From Mongoliimonas terrestris (GTDB lineage Bacteria > Pseudomonadota > Alphaproteobacteria > Rhizobiales > Pleomorphomonadaceae): a DNA stretch of 64,000 nt. The stretch's first letter is position 1; each line of letters starts with the position of its first letter. A model generated the notes under the pieces. It did no database searches and was not told the origin of the DNA. It worked only from the letters and a program-made list of their open reading frames with translations. Positions 1 to 9,072 of the stretch are shown here, one piece after another. Both the position numbers and the translations under genes were made by a program. Location of the stretch: positions 1 through 64,000 of the forward strand of contig NZ_MSIG01000008.1 of NCBI RefSeq assembly GCF_001927285.1, given 5' to 3'.

Positions 1-1044
1 CCAGGGGGCCTGCAGGTTGGACTTGCCCTGGGCGAGCAGTTCGCCGAGCGACGGCGAGCCGGGCGGCAGGCCGAAGCCGAGGAAGTCGAGCGACGTCAGC
101 GTGGTGATCGAGCCGTTAAGGATGAAGGGCATGAAGGTCAGCGTCGCCACCATGGCGTTGGGCAGGAGGTGGCGCCACATGATGGTGAGGTTGGAGACGC
201 CGAGCGCCCGCGCGGCGGTGATGTATTCGAAGTTGCGCGCGCGAAGGAACTCCGCCCGGACGACCCCCACCAGCGACACCCAGGAGAAGAGGAGGAGGAT
301 GCCGAGGAGGATCCAGAAGGAGGGCGCCACCACGCTGGACAAAATGATGAGGAGATAGAGCGTCGGCACGGCGCTCCAGATCTCGATGAAGCGCTGGAAG
401 AGAAGGTCCACCCAGCCGCCGAAATAGCCCTGCACGGCGCCGGCCGCGATGCCGATCGCTGAGGAGATGATGGCGAGCGTCAGCCCGAACAGCACCGAAA
501 TGCGGAAGCCGTAGATGAGGCGCGCGACCACGTCGCGGCCCTGGTCGTCCGTGCCGAGCCAATTGAAGTTGCCGAAGGTGCAGTTCTTGTCCGCCGCCCC
601 GTCCGCATAGGCGACGCAGCGTTCCTCGCGCGTCAGAAGGAAGGCCGGCGGCGCCGGCGCCGGAGTCGGCATCTGGGTATTGATGGTGCGGTAGGAATAG
701 CGGACCGGCGGCCACACCATCCAGCCGTTGGCCTCGATTTCGTCCTGGATGAAGGGGTCGCGGAAGTCCGTGGTGGCGAGGAAGCCGCCGAACTTCTCCT
801 CTGGGTAGTTGACGAGCACCGGATAGAGGATCTCGCCCTTGTAGGAGGCGATGAGCGGCCGGTCGTTGGCGATCAGCTCGGCGAACAGGGTGACGACGAA
901 GAGCACCATGAAGATAAAGAAGGACCAGGTGCCCCGCCGGTTGGCCTTGAAGTTGGCGAGCCGGCGCTGGTTCAGCGGCGACAGGAAGGGCCGCTTGGCG
1001 CGCGGCTCCGGTCGGGTGTCGGCGGCGGGGGTCTTGGCGTCCAT
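1..1044 (-). CDS. yejE: Peptide ABC transporter permease YejE-like (3' end cut by window edge)
   Basis: This is an inner-membrane permease of an oligopeptide-type ABC importer, open at the left edge with 348 codons visible and no stop. The ATG at 1044 lies 5 bp after the stop of the upstream permease. A first membrane helix lies near residues 40-60 (SFFIFMVLFVVTLFAELIA), followed by a long periplasmic stretch and then the BPD transmembrane domain. The EAA loop that contacts the ATPase is around residues 270-295 (ITAARALGVSNLTIMWRHLL). The long segment before the conserved domain is typical of YejE and DppC-like subunits. It forms an operon with the permease and two binding proteins upstream; a yejF-like ATPase would be expected off the left edge. 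Family assignment is firm, the substrate (peptides or microcin-like) is inferred. Confidence 0.93.
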   Translation of the reverse strand, partial: MDAKTPAADTRPEPRAKRPFLSPLNQRRLANFKANRRGTWSFFIFMVLFVVTLFAELIANDRPLIASYKGEILYPVLVNYPEEKFGGFLATTDFRDPFIQDEIEANGWMVWPPVRYSYRTINTQMPTPAPAPPAFLLTREERCVAYADGAADKNCTFGNFNWLGTDDQGRDVVARLIYGFRISVLFGLTLAIISSAIGIAAGAVQGYFGGWVDLLFQRFIEIWSAVPTLYLLIILSSVVAPSFWILLGILLLFSWVSLVGVVRAEFLRARNFEYITAARALGVSNLTIMWRHLLPNAMVATLTFMPFILNGSITTLTSLDFLGFGLPPGSPSLGELLAQGKSNLQAPW

Positions 1045-1049
1045 GGGCG

Positions 1050-2159
1050 TCAGACCTCCCGGCTCTCAAAATCGATCCTCGGATCGATCCAGGTGTAGGT
1101 GAGGTCCGAGATCAGCCCCACCACGAGGCCGATCAGGGAGAAGATGTAGAGGGTGGCGAAAACCACCGCGTAGTCGCGCTGGATCACGCTTTCAAAGCCG
1201 AGGAGGCCGAGGCCGTCCAGCGAGAAGATCTGCTCGATGAGGAGCGATCCGGCGAAGAAGGCCCCGATGAAGGCGCCAGGAAAGCCCGCGATGACGATCA
1301 GCATGGCGTTGCGGAACACGTGCCGGTAGAGCACCGCCCGCTCGGTGAGGCCCTTCATGCGGGCGGTCTGGACGTACTGCTTGCGGATCTCGTCCAGGAA
1401 GGAGTTCTTCACAAGGAGCGTGGAGGTGGCGAAGGCGGAGAGCGCCATGGCGGTCAGCGGCAGCACCAGGTGCCAGAAATAGTCGAGGATCCGCTCCGGC
1501 CAGGAGAGTTCGGCCCAGTTGTCGGAGGTGAGGCCGCGCAAGGGGAAGATGTCGAGGAAATTGCCGCCGGCAAAGAGCACGATCAGGAGCACGGCGAAGA
1601 GGAAGCCCGGCACCGCATAGCCGACGATCACCACCGCCGAGGTCCACACGTCGAACCGGGAGCCGTCGCGCACGGCCTTGGCGATGCCGAGCGGGATGGA
1701 GATGCCGTAGGACAGAAGCGTCATCCAGAGCCCGAGCGAGATGGAGACCGGCATCTTTTCCAGCACCAGGTCGATCACCGTCACGTCGCGGAAATAGCTC
1801 TCGCCGAAGTCGAAGCGGGCGTAGTTCCACAGCATCAGGAGGAAGCGTTCCAGAGGCGGCTTGTCGAAGCCGAACTCCTGTTCCAGTTCGGCGATGAAGG
1901 CCGGGTCGAGCCCCTGCGCGCCCCGATACTTGGACGTGTTCACCGCCCCGCCCTGGTCGGCGCCCGCCTGGACGCCGGAGAAGTCGCCGCCGCCGCCGGA
2001 GATGCGCTCGGTCGCCGACACGTCGGTCCCTTGCAGCCGGGCGATGATCTGCTCCACCGGCCCGCCGGGGGCGAACTGCACAACCACGAAGTTGATGGCC
2101 ATGATGCCGATCAGCGTCGGGATCATCAGGAGGAGGCGGCGGAGGATGTAGGCGCCCAT
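1050..2159 (-). CDS. yejB: Peptide ABC transporter permease YejB
   Basis: A 369-residue inner-membrane permease, partner of the YejE-like subunit downstream. It starts MGAYILRRLLLMIPTLIGIM, the usual N-terminal helix of the DppB/OppB/YejB family. A Gly-rich periplasmic insert follows (about residues 45-75), then several membrane helices. The EAA loop is near residues 260-286 (YVQTARMKGLTERAVLYRHV), and the C-terminus DPRIDFE is typical for YejB. There are about 100 bp to the upstream binding-protein gene and 5 bp to the downstream permease, so one operon is likely. YejABEF systems import peptides and in rhizobia and brucellae help survival against antimicrobial peptides; that role here is inferred. 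Confidence 0.95.
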   Translation of the reverse strand: MGAYILRRLLLMIPTLIGIMAINFVVVQFAPGGPVEQIIARLQGTDVSATERISGGGGDFSGVQAGADQGGAVNTSKYRGAQGLDPAFIAELEQEFGFDKPPLERFLLMLWNYARFDFGESYFRDVTVIDLVLEKMPVSISLGLWMTLLSYGISIPLGIAKAVRDGSRFDVWTSAVVIVGYAVPGFLFAVLLIVLFAGGNFLDIFPLRGLTSDNWAELSWPERILDYFWHLVLPLTAMALSAFATSTLLVKNSFLDEIRKQYVQTARMKGLTERAVLYRHVFRNAMLIVIAGFPGAFIGAFFAGSLLIEQIFSLDGLGLLGFESVIQRDYAVVFATLYIFSLIGLVVGLISDLTYTWIDPRIDFESREV

Positions 2160-2261
2160 GGGCGGTGTTCAGTCCCTGACTGCATGCGGCGAAAGACGCC
2201 CCGGCCGCGTGGACGGAGCGTCGGCGGCGGACGAGCCCGCGCCCACCCGCCGGGACCGGCG

Positions 2262-4157
2262 TCAGCCCTTGGCGAGCGCCGCGGCCTTGTCGGCGTCGAT
2301 CCACCAGGTGGTCTCCACCGGAAAGCCGTAGGCGGGTTTTGCCTCCGGCCAGCCGAGCTTGTCCCAGTGGGCGATCCGGTGCACCGAGGAGTACCAGTTC
2401 GGAATCCAGACATGCAAGGCGCGCAGCACCCGGTCGAGCGCCCGCACCGTCACCATCAGGTCCTCCCGGCTGGTCGCCCGCCCCGCCCGCTCGATCAGGG
2501 CGTCGATCGCCGGGTGCGCGATGCCGGAGAGGTTATAGGAGCCCGCCCGCGCCGCCAGCCGCGAATGGAAGAAGGCGTCCAGGCTCTCGATCGGGGTCGC
2601 CCCCATGGAGAAGGCCCGGATCGTCATGTCGAAGTCGAAGTCGTTGGTGCGCGCCTGGTACTGGCTCGCGTCCACCACCCGGATGGTGGCGGTCACGCCG
2701 ATCGCCGTCAGGTTCTGCACATAGGGGCCGAGCACCCGCTCCCAGATGGAGGATTCCGTCAGGATCTCCACCGTCAGCGGCGCCCCGTCCGCCCCCACCA
2801 GCTGGTTGCCCTCGCGCCGGTAGCCGGCCTCCTGGAGCAACTCACCCGCCCGGCGCAGCATCGCCCGGTCGCGGCCGGAGCCGTCCGACACCGGCGGGCT
2901 CACCGGTTCGCCGAAGGTGGCGGCCGGCAGGTCGGCCCGGAAGGGCTCGATCAGGGCGGCCTCCTCCGGCGGGATCGGACCTGTCGCCGCGAACGGCGAC
3001 TTCTGGAAGAACGAGGTCTGCCGCTCGTAGATGCCGTAGAAGAGGTTCTTGTTCGTCCACTCGAAGTCGAACGGGATGCCGAGCGCCTCGCGCACCCGGA
3101 TGTCGGCGAACTTCGGCCGCCGCATGTTGAAGAAGGTGCCCTGGATCGACGGGATCGCCTCCGACGGCACCTCGCGCTTGATCACCCGGCCCGCGGCGAG
3201 TGCCGGGAAGGTGTATTCGGTCGCCCAGGTCTTGGAGGTGAACTCCTGGCGGAAGTCGATCTCGCCCTTCTTGAAGGCCTCGAAGGCGGCCTGCCGCTCC
3301 CGGTAGAACTCGATGCGGATGGTGCCGAAGTTGAACCGGCCGACGTTCACCGGCAGGTCCTTGGCCCAGTAGTCCTCCACCCGCTCGTAGTCGATGAAGC
3401 GGCCGGCCTCGAAGCGGCCGATCCGGTAGGGGCCGGAGCCGAGCGGCGGCTCCAGGGTGGAGGCCTCGAAGTCGCGGCCCTCCCAATAGGCCTTGGGCAG
3501 GATCGGATAGGCGGCCGCGTCGAGCGGCGCCGACAGGCTCTGCTTGCCGGAGAAGACGAGCTCCAGGATGCCGGCGTCGATCGCCTCCACGGAGACGAGT
3601 TCACGCAGGCCCTCCGACAAGGTCGGGTGCCCCTTCTCCTTCAGGATCCGGTAGCTGAAGGCGGCGTCCTCGGCGGTCAGCCGGGTGCCGTCGTGGAAGC
3701 GCGCGTCCGGGCGGAGCGTGTAGGTGTAGGTGTTGCCATCGTCCGACACCTCCACCGTCTCGGCGACGAGACCGTAGAGCGCGTCCGCCTCGTCGAGGCC
3801 GCGCACCATCAGGCTGTCGTAGATGATCTCGCTCCGCGGCGGGGCGCTGCCGCGCAGCACCAGCGTGTTGAGCGTGTCGAACGTGTCCGGGTCCTGGTTC
3901 AGCACCCAGTTCGGCACCGCGTAGACGAAGCGCCCGCCCTTCGGGGCGTTCGGGTTCACATAAGTGAAGTGCGGGAAATCCGCCGGGTGCTTCAGGTCGC
4001 CGAAGACGCTGAGCCCGTGCGCCGTCCGGCCCGCCTGGGCCACCCGCACGGGAAGAACGCCGGCCGCGGCGGCAAGCGCCGCGGTGCCGGAAAGCTGCAG
4101 CAGGCGGCGCCGCGTGAGGGCGCCCAGTCTGGCGGCATGCGGGGTCGTCGGGTCCAT
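2262..4157 (-). CDS. yejA: Extracellular solute-binding protein, family 5 (YejA-like), Tat-type signal
   Basis: A 631-residue periplasmic binding protein of the SBP_bac_5 family that should capture peptides for the YejBE permease. I start it at the ATG at 4157 because that codon overlaps the upstream stop by one base (TGATG) and because it places a twin-arginine signal at the N-terminus: TRRRLLQLSG at residues 15-24, then an Ala-rich hydrophobic stretch ending near AQAG. The mature part has the family landmarks VNPNAPKGG near the start and LGSGPYRIG in the middle. It is a paralogue of the gene immediately upstream, which instead has a Sec-type signal. The family is certain; the ligand is unknown. 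Confidence 0.93.
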   Translation of the reverse strand: MDPTTPHAARLGALTRRRLLQLSGTAALAAAAGVLPVRVAQAGRTAHGLSVFGDLKHPADFPHFTYVNPNAPKGGRFVYAVPNWVLNQDPDTFDTLNTLVLRGSAPPRSEIIYDSLMVRGLDEADALYGLVAETVEVSDDGNTYTYTLRPDARFHDGTRLTAEDAAFSYRILKEKGHPTLSEGLRELVSVEAIDAGILELVFSGKQSLSAPLDAAAYPILPKAYWEGRDFEASTLEPPLGSGPYRIGRFEAGRFIDYERVEDYWAKDLPVNVGRFNFGTIRIEFYRERQAAFEAFKKGEIDFRQEFTSKTWATEYTFPALAAGRVIKREVPSEAIPSIQGTFFNMRRPKFADIRVREALGIPFDFEWTNKNLFYGIYERQTSFFQKSPFAATGPIPPEEAALIEPFRADLPAATFGEPVSPPVSDGSGRDRAMLRRAGELLQEAGYRREGNQLVGADGAPLTVEILTESSIWERVLGPYVQNLTAIGVTATIRVVDASQYQARTNDFDFDMTIRAFSMGATPIESLDAFFHSRLAARAGSYNLSGIAHPAIDALIERAGRATSREDLMVTVRALDRVLRALHVWIPNWYSSVHRIAHWDKLGWPEAKPAYGFPVETTWWIDADKAAALAKG

Positions 4158-6124
4158 CAGCCTCCTCCGCCCGTCTTGGCGGCCTTTTCGGTGTCGAACC
4201 ACCAGACCGACGGGAAGCCCACGTCGAACCGCGGCAGCGGGTCCGGGTGGCCGAAGCGGTTCCAGTAGGCGATGCGGTCGGTCAGGATCGTGTAGCTCGG
4301 GATCACGAACTGGTTGCCGAGAAGCACCCGGTCGAGCGCCCGGGTCGCGGCCTCCAGGGTGGCGCGGTCGCGGGCGAACACCACCTCGCGGATCAGCGCG
4401 TCCACCGCCGGATCCTTGATGCCGGCGTAGTTGCGCGAGCTCTCGCTGTCGGCGGCGGCCGAGCCCCAGTAGTCCATCTGCTCGTTGCCGGGCGACAGCG
4501 ACTGGCCCCAGCCGGTGTAGATCATGTCGAAGTCGCGCGACCGGACGCGGCTGACGAACTGGTTGCTGTCCACCGGGCGGATGGTCATGGTCACGCCGAT
4601 GCGCTTCAGCGCCTGGGCGTAGGGCAGGGCGACGCGCTCGATGGTGGAGCCGTTCAGAAGCAGCTCGAAGGTCACCGGCTGGCCGTCCGGGCCGATCATC
4701 TGATTGCCTTCCAGCCGGTAGCCGGCCTCGCGGAAGAGCTCCACCGCCCGGCGAAGGTTGGTGCGCACGTTCTCCGGGGTGCCGCCGACCGGGTTGTCGT
4801 AGGGCACCGTGAACACCTCCGCCGGCACCTGGTCGCGCACCTTGTCCAGGATCTCAAGCTCCTGGCCTTCCGGCAGGCCCGAGGAGGCGAGCGGGATGCC
4901 GTAGAAGAAGCTGTCGATGCGCTCGTACTGGCCGTAGAAGAGCGACTTGTTCAGCTCCTCGAAGTCGAAGACGTGATTGAGCGCCTGGCGCACCCGCCGG
5001 TCGGTAAAGAGCGGACGGCGGATGTTGGGCACGAAGCCCACCATGACGCCGCTCACCTGTTCCAGCGCCACGTCCTCCTTGAGGATACGGCCCTCGCGCA
5101 CGGCCGGGATGTCGTAGCCGGTGTTCCAGCGCTTGGCTTCGTTCTCGGTCCAGTAGTCGATCTTGTCGGCCTTGAAGGCCTCGAACTCCACCGTCAGGTC
5201 GCGGTAGTATTCGTAGCTGATGCGGTCGAAGTTGTTCGTCCCGACGTTCGCCATCAGGCTCGCGCCCCAGTAGTCGGGCACCCGTTCGTAGGTGATGCTG
5301 CGGCCGGCGTCGACGCGGGCGATCCGGTAGGGGCCGGAGCCGAGCGGCGGCTCCAGGGTGCCGTTCTCGATGGAGCGCTGGTTGCCGTTCGCGTCCTTGC
5401 CCTCCCACCAGTGTTTGGGAAGCACCAGGAGCTGGCCGACGATGTGCGGCAGCTCGCGGTTGCCGGTCTCGTCGAAGGTGAAGGTCACGTCCCGCTCGCC
5501 GGTCTTCTCCGCCTTCACCACGTGCTGGTAGTAGAAGCGCTGGGTCGGATTGAGGGCCTTCAGCTGCTCGAACGACCAGATCACGTCCTCCGGGGTCACC
5601 GGCTGGCCGTCGTGCCAGCGTGCCTCCGGCCGAAGGCGGAAGGTCACCGAGGAAAGGTCGTCCGGATAGGAGAGCGCCTCCGAGAGGAGGCCGTAGGAGG
5701 CCGAGATGTCCAGCTCGTCGAGCGAGGAGGTGGTCAGCGTCTCGTAGAGGAGGCCGAGGCCGTCCGCCGGCACGCCGCGCGGCAGGATGGGGTTCAGCGT
5801 GTCGAAGGTCTGCGAAGCGCCGCCGAGCCGCACCGTGCCGCCCTTCGGGGCGTCCGGGTTCACATAGTCGAAGTGCTTGGCGTCAGGGCCGTATTTCGGC
5901 GTGCCGGCAAGTGCCGTTGCGTGCCGCCAGACGGGTTCGCCGCCGCCGGTGGCCGCGGGCGCGTCCTGCGCGACGGCCGTCGCCGGCAAGGCCGCAAGGC
6001 CGAGCCCCACCGCCACCAGAAGCGCGGCGCCGGCGCCGCGAAGGCCGCGTGCCGGCCGGTCGGCCGCCGTTTCCTCGCGCCGGCCGATCGAGGCCGCCGC
6101 CGTCCTTGCCAAGCCACACCGCAT
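4157..6124 (-). CDS. yejA: Extracellular solute-binding protein, family 5 (YejA-like), Sec-type signal
   Basis: A 655-residue periplasmic peptide-binding protein, first gene of the yej block. The N-terminus is Arg-rich, then a hydrophobic segment around residues 30-50 (ALLVAVGLGLAALPATAVAQ) gives a Sec signal with likely cleavage after AQ. Mature landmarks YVNPDAPKGG and PPLGSGPYRI match the SBP_bac_5 family and the downstream paralogue. The ATG at 6124 is preceded by a purine-rich GGAAGGGAAG ribosome site. It is translationally coupled to the second binding protein by a one-base stop/start overlap. A different start a few codons downstream cannot be excluded because the first 25 residues are weakly constrained. 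Confidence 0.92.
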   Translation of the reverse strand: MRCGLARTAAASIGRREETAADRPARGLRGAGAALLVAVGLGLAALPATAVAQDAPAATGGGEPVWRHATALAGTPKYGPDAKHFDYVNPDAPKGGTVRLGGASQTFDTLNPILPRGVPADGLGLLYETLTTSSLDELDISASYGLLSEALSYPDDLSSVTFRLRPEARWHDGQPVTPEDVIWSFEQLKALNPTQRFYYQHVVKAEKTGERDVTFTFDETGNRELPHIVGQLLVLPKHWWEGKDANGNQRSIENGTLEPPLGSGPYRIARVDAGRSITYERVPDYWGASLMANVGTNNFDRISYEYYRDLTVEFEAFKADKIDYWTENEAKRWNTGYDIPAVREGRILKEDVALEQVSGVMVGFVPNIRRPLFTDRRVRQALNHVFDFEELNKSLFYGQYERIDSFFYGIPLASSGLPEGQELEILDKVRDQVPAEVFTVPYDNPVGGTPENVRTNLRRAVELFREAGYRLEGNQMIGPDGQPVTFELLLNGSTIERVALPYAQALKRIGVTMTIRPVDSNQFVSRVRSRDFDMIYTGWGQSLSPGNEQMDYWGSAAADSESSRNYAGIKDPAVDALIREVVFARDRATLEAATRALDRVLLGNQFVIPSYTILTDRIAYWNRFGHPDPLPRFDVGFPSVWWFDTEKAAKTGGGG

Positions 6125-6321
6125 CCAGCTCTTCCCTTCCGCCGATGGTCCATGGGTCAGAGGTAGCCCGAAGTTCGGGCCAAACCAGGACGGCCCCTCA
6201 AAATAACAGAAATTTCATGGTGGGGAGCCCGGCCGACAGACTGTTGCGCGGTCGTCTCGCCGCACGGGCGGCCGCTCTGGCCTTTGCCGGCGGCGACCGG
6301 GGACGGCCGCCAAGGACCCTC

Positions 6322-6350
6322 TTGCGTTTTCGTCGCGCAGTCGCGATATG
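6322..6350 (+). promoter_or_regulatory. Probable promoter of the SRP RNA gene
   Basis: TTGCGT at 6322-6327 and GATATG at 6345-6350 are 17 bp apart and end a few bases before the predicted 5' end of the SRP RNA. The placement is right for a housekeeping promoter but the -10 is a weak match. Confidence 0.4.
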
Positions 6351-6353
6351 TGA

Positions 6354-6455
6354 GCCGGGAGGTTGGCAGTGGACGTGCCACTCGCCAACCGGGTCAGGTC
6401 CGGAAGGAAGCAGCCCCAACGAGCTCCGGCTCGGGTCACTCGTCGGCCTCCCACC
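6354..6455 (+). ncRNA. ffs: Signal recognition particle RNA (4.5S type)
   Basis: The conserved SRP RNA tip sequence GGTCAGGTCCGGAAGGAAG followed by CAGCC is present at 6392-6415, flanked by complementary arms that fold into one long hairpin (GCCGGGAGGTTGGC at the 5' side, GGCCTCCC at the 3' side). The length of about 100 nt is usual for the bacterial small SRP RNA. A T-rich run (CCCCGTTTTTCC) follows the 3' end. The RNA joins Ffh to target ribosomes making membrane proteins. Its place just before dnaX is a standard alphaproteobacterial arrangement. The exact ends are estimated to within a few bases. Confidence 0.93.
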
Positions 6456-6590
6456 CCGTTTTTCCGCGCCCCCTCGTCTTCCCCCACGGGGCGTCTGGCC
6501 CTTTCAGGCACGGTCGGGGCGTCTGCCAGTGTCTTCAGCGTCGGCCGGCGATCGCAGGGCCGGCGGACGGGCCGCCGGAGAAAGCCGCGC

Positions 6591-8564
6591 ATGGACGACA
6601 CGCCCGCCCTTGGCGCCCCCACGCTCGACGATCGGGAGCCGGCCGGCCTCATCCCGGCCGAACCGATCCGTCCGGCCGCCGGCTACCGGGTGCTCGCCCG
6701 CAAGTACCGGCCGCAGAGCTTCGCCGACCTGATCGGCCACGGCGCCATGGTGCGCACCCTCTCCAACGCCTTTCAGACCGGCCGCATCGCCCAAGCCTGG
6801 ATGCTCACCGGCGTGCGCGGCGTCGGCAAGACCACCACCGCCCGCATCCTCGCCCGCGCCCTCAACTACGAAATCCCCGGCCGCGTCGATCGGCCGACCG
6901 TCGACCTTCCCGAGGAGGGCACCCACTGCCGCGCCATCATGGAAGGCCGGCACGTGGACGTCATCGAAATGGACGCCGCCTCCCACACCGGCGTCAACGA
7001 TGTGCGCGAGGTGATCGAGGCGTCGCGCTACAAGCCGGTTACAGCCCGCTACAAGGTCTACATCATCGACGAAGTGCACATGCTGTCGACGGCGGCCTTC
7101 AACGCCCTCCTGAAGACCCTGGAGGAGCCGCCCGAGCATGTGAAGTTCATCTTCGCCACCACCGAGATCCGCAAGGTGCCGATCACGGTGCTCTCCCGCT
7201 GCCAGCGCTTCGATCTGCGCCGGGTCGACGGCGGCCTCCTCACCGGCCACCTGCGCCGGATCGCGGCGGCCGAACAGGTGACGGTCGACGACGAGGCGCT
7301 GGCCCTCGTCGCCCGCGCGGCCGAAGGCTCGGTGCGCGACAGTCTCACCATCCTGGACCAGGCCATCGCCCACGGGGGCGGAGCGGTCTCGGCCGAGACC
7401 GTGCGGGCCATGCTGGGCCTTGCCGACCGGGCGCGGGTGATCGACCTCTTCGAGATGGTCATGAAGGGCGACGTGGCCGAAGCCCTCGGCGAACTCGCCG
7501 ACCAGTATGACGTCGGCGCCGACCCGGCCGTCATGCTTTCCGATCTCGCCGCCTTCGTGCATCTCGTCACCCGCATGAAGCACGTGCCGGCCATGACCGA
7601 GGATCCGTCGCTGACGGAAGCCGAGCGCACCCGCGGCCGCGCCTTCGCCGAGACGCTCTCGGTGCGGGTGCTGAGCCGCGCCTGGCAGCTTCTCCTGAAG
7701 GGCATCGCCGAGGTGCAGGCCGCGCCGCGCCCGCTGCCGGCCGCCGAGATGGTGCTCGTCCGCCTCGCCTACGCGAGCGACCTGCCGACCCCCGACGAGG
7801 CGATCCGTCAATTGAAGGAAGGCCTTGGCGCCCTCCCGGCAGCCGGCCGAAGCGCGACGCCGACCGGGCCGGGCGGCCCGACCGGCGCGGGCGCCGGCAT
7901 GGGTGCGAGTCCGGGCGCCGCCATGAGTGCGGGGCTCGGCGCCGCCATGAGTGCGGGGCTGGGCGTCGAGCCCGCCGCGCCCCAGGCGATGCTGCGCACG
8001 GTTTCGGGCGACGGGCGCCCCGGAGGCGCGCCGGCCCGGCCGTCGCCGGCCGCCGATCCGGCCCGGCCGGCCTTCGCGGGCGAGCCGGCGGTGGCGCTCG
8101 CCACCTTCGACGACGTCATCGCGCTTTGCGCGGAGCGGCGCGACATCGGCCTCAAGATCGCCCTCGAACGGGACGTCCGGCTGGTGCGTCTGGAGGACGG
8201 GCGGCTGGAATTGAACCCGCTGCCGACCGCCAACCCGAACCTTGCGGGCGAACTCGGCCGCAAGCTCACGGCCTGGACCGGCCGCCGCTGGATCGTCGCC
8301 CTCTCCCGCGAGGCCGGGGCGGAGACCGTCCAGGCCCGGCGCGACGCGGCCCGCCGCACGGCGGTGGACGACGCCCGGGCCGACCCGGTGGTCTCCGCCA
8401 TCCTGGCGCGCTTTCCCGGCGCCGAGATCGTCGACGTGCGCATGACCGCCGAGACGGCGGCGGAGCCGGCGTTCGACCCGGTGGGGACGGCCGCGGAGGA
8501 TTTCGACACGGTCGACCCGGACTTCCTGGTGCCCGACTGGGAGCCCTCCGATTTCGACGACTGA
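6591..8564 (+). CDS. dnaX: DNA polymerase III subunit gamma/tau
   Basis: The clamp-loader ATPase of the replicative polymerase, 657 residues from the ATG at 6591. I reject the longer open frame because it would run through the SRP RNA; GGAGAAAG sits at a good distance before 6591. Walker A is GVRGVGKT at residues 74-81 and the DEAH-like motif is in IIDEVHMLS near residue 163, followed by SRC (sensor region) in TVLSRCQRFDLRR. Of the four zinc-module cysteines of E. coli DnaX only one is left (in THCRAIMEGRH), which is the normal alphaproteobacterial form. A Pro/Ala/Gly-rich linker follows near residues 415-480, then the tau-specific C-terminal part. It is followed by ybaB and recR in the same direction. 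Confidence 0.96.
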   Translation: MDDTPALGAPTLDDREPAGLIPAEPIRPAAGYRVLARKYRPQSFADLIGHGAMVRTLSNAFQTGRIAQAWMLTGVRGVGKTTTARILARALNYEIPGRVDRPTVDLPEEGTHCRAIMEGRHVDVIEMDAASHTGVNDVREVIEASRYKPVTARYKVYIIDEVHMLSTAAFNALLKTLEEPPEHVKFIFATTEIRKVPITVLSRCQRFDLRRVDGGLLTGHLRRIAAAEQVTVDDEALALVARAAEGSVRDSLTILDQAIAHGGGAVSAETVRAMLGLADRARVIDLFEMVMKGDVAEALGELADQYDVGADPAVMLSDLAAFVHLVTRMKHVPAMTEDPSLTEAERTRGRAFAETLSVRVLSRAWQLLLKGIAEVQAAPRPLPAAEMVLVRLAYASDLPTPDEAIRQLKEGLGALPAAGRSATPTGPGGPTGAGAGMGASPGAAMSAGLGAAMSAGLGVEPAAPQAMLRTVSGDGRPGGAPARPSPAADPARPAFAGEPAVALATFDDVIALCAERRDIGLKIALERDVRLVRLEDGRLELNPLPTANPNLAGELGRKLTAWTGRRWIVALSREAGAETVQARRDAARRTAVDDARADPVVSAILARFPGAEIVDVRMTAETAAEPAFDPVGTAAEDFDTVDPDFLVPDWEPSDFDD

Positions 8565-8660
8565 CCGGCACGCGTCCCCCGGCGCTTGACGGGGCGGACG
8601 GGCGGACCGACCTCAGGAGCCCGCACGACGACAAACCGGCTACGAAGCCCTTACAAGCCG

Positions 8661-8710
8661 ACGACAAACGACGACAAACGGCTACAAACGACGACATCCG
8701 GCGACACGAA
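8661..8710 (+). repeat. Degenerate 10-bp tandem repeat in the ybaB leader
   Basis: Five consecutive 10-base units fill this stretch: acgacaaacg, acgacaaacg, gctacaaacg, acgacatccg, gcgacacgaa. The first two are identical and the third contains the 11-mer GGCTACAAACG (8680-8690) that recurs in the rfbC leader near 61300. The array ends next to the GGAG ribosome site of ybaB. Function unknown. Confidence 0.8.
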
Positions 8711-8720
8711 GGAGACCTCC

Positions 8721-9047
8721 ATGTTCGGCGACCTCGGCAAGATGATGAAGCAGGCGCAGGCCCTGCAGGCCAAGATGGCGGAGGCCCAGGAGGAGATCGG
8801 CCGCGTGGAGGTGACCGGCGCGGCCGGCGCCGGCCTCGTCACCGTCACCCTCTCCGGCAAGGGCGACCTGAAGGCCCTTAAGCTCGATCCCTCCCTCCTC
8901 AAGGAGGACGAGGGCGACATCCTGGAGGACCTGATCGTCGCCGCCCACGCGGACGCCCGCACCAAGCTGGAGGCGGCGATCGCGGAGAAGATGCAGGCGG
9001 TCACGGGCGGCCTCAACCTGCCGGCCGGGATGAAGCTGCCTTTCTGA
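8721..9047 (+). CDS. ybaB: YbaB/EbfC family nucleoid-associated protein
   Basis: A 108-residue DNA-binding protein that coats the nucleoid as a dimer. The sequence [20 protein letters not shown] is the family hallmark: an amphipathic N-terminal helix, followed by a beta-sheet core with [19 protein letters not shown]. It ends [11 protein letters not shown], typical of the family. The ATG at 8721 has GGAG 7 bp upstream, so the longer frame upstream is not used. It lies between dnaX and recR, the common context, which points to a role near replication and repair. The 156-bp gap before it contains a short tandem repeat. Confidence 0.95.
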   Translation: MFGDLGKMMKQAQALQAKMAEAQEEIGRVEVTGAAGAGLVTVTLSGKGDLKALKLDPSLLKEDEGDILEDLIVAAHADARTKLEAAIAEKMQAVTGGLNLPAGMKLPF

Positions 9048-9072
9048 TCAAGGCTTTGGCGGAAAGGCCATC

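Noticed and set aside
1320..4268. A 982-codon plus-strand open frame
   Set aside because: It is antisense to yejB and a binding-protein gene. The translation is His/Val/Gly/Arg-rich low complexity with no motifs, as expected for the mirror frame of GC-rich genes.
6363..6590. N-terminal extension of dnaX
   Set aside because: It would be translated from the SRP RNA itself and has no similarity to DnaX; a good ribosome site precedes 6591.
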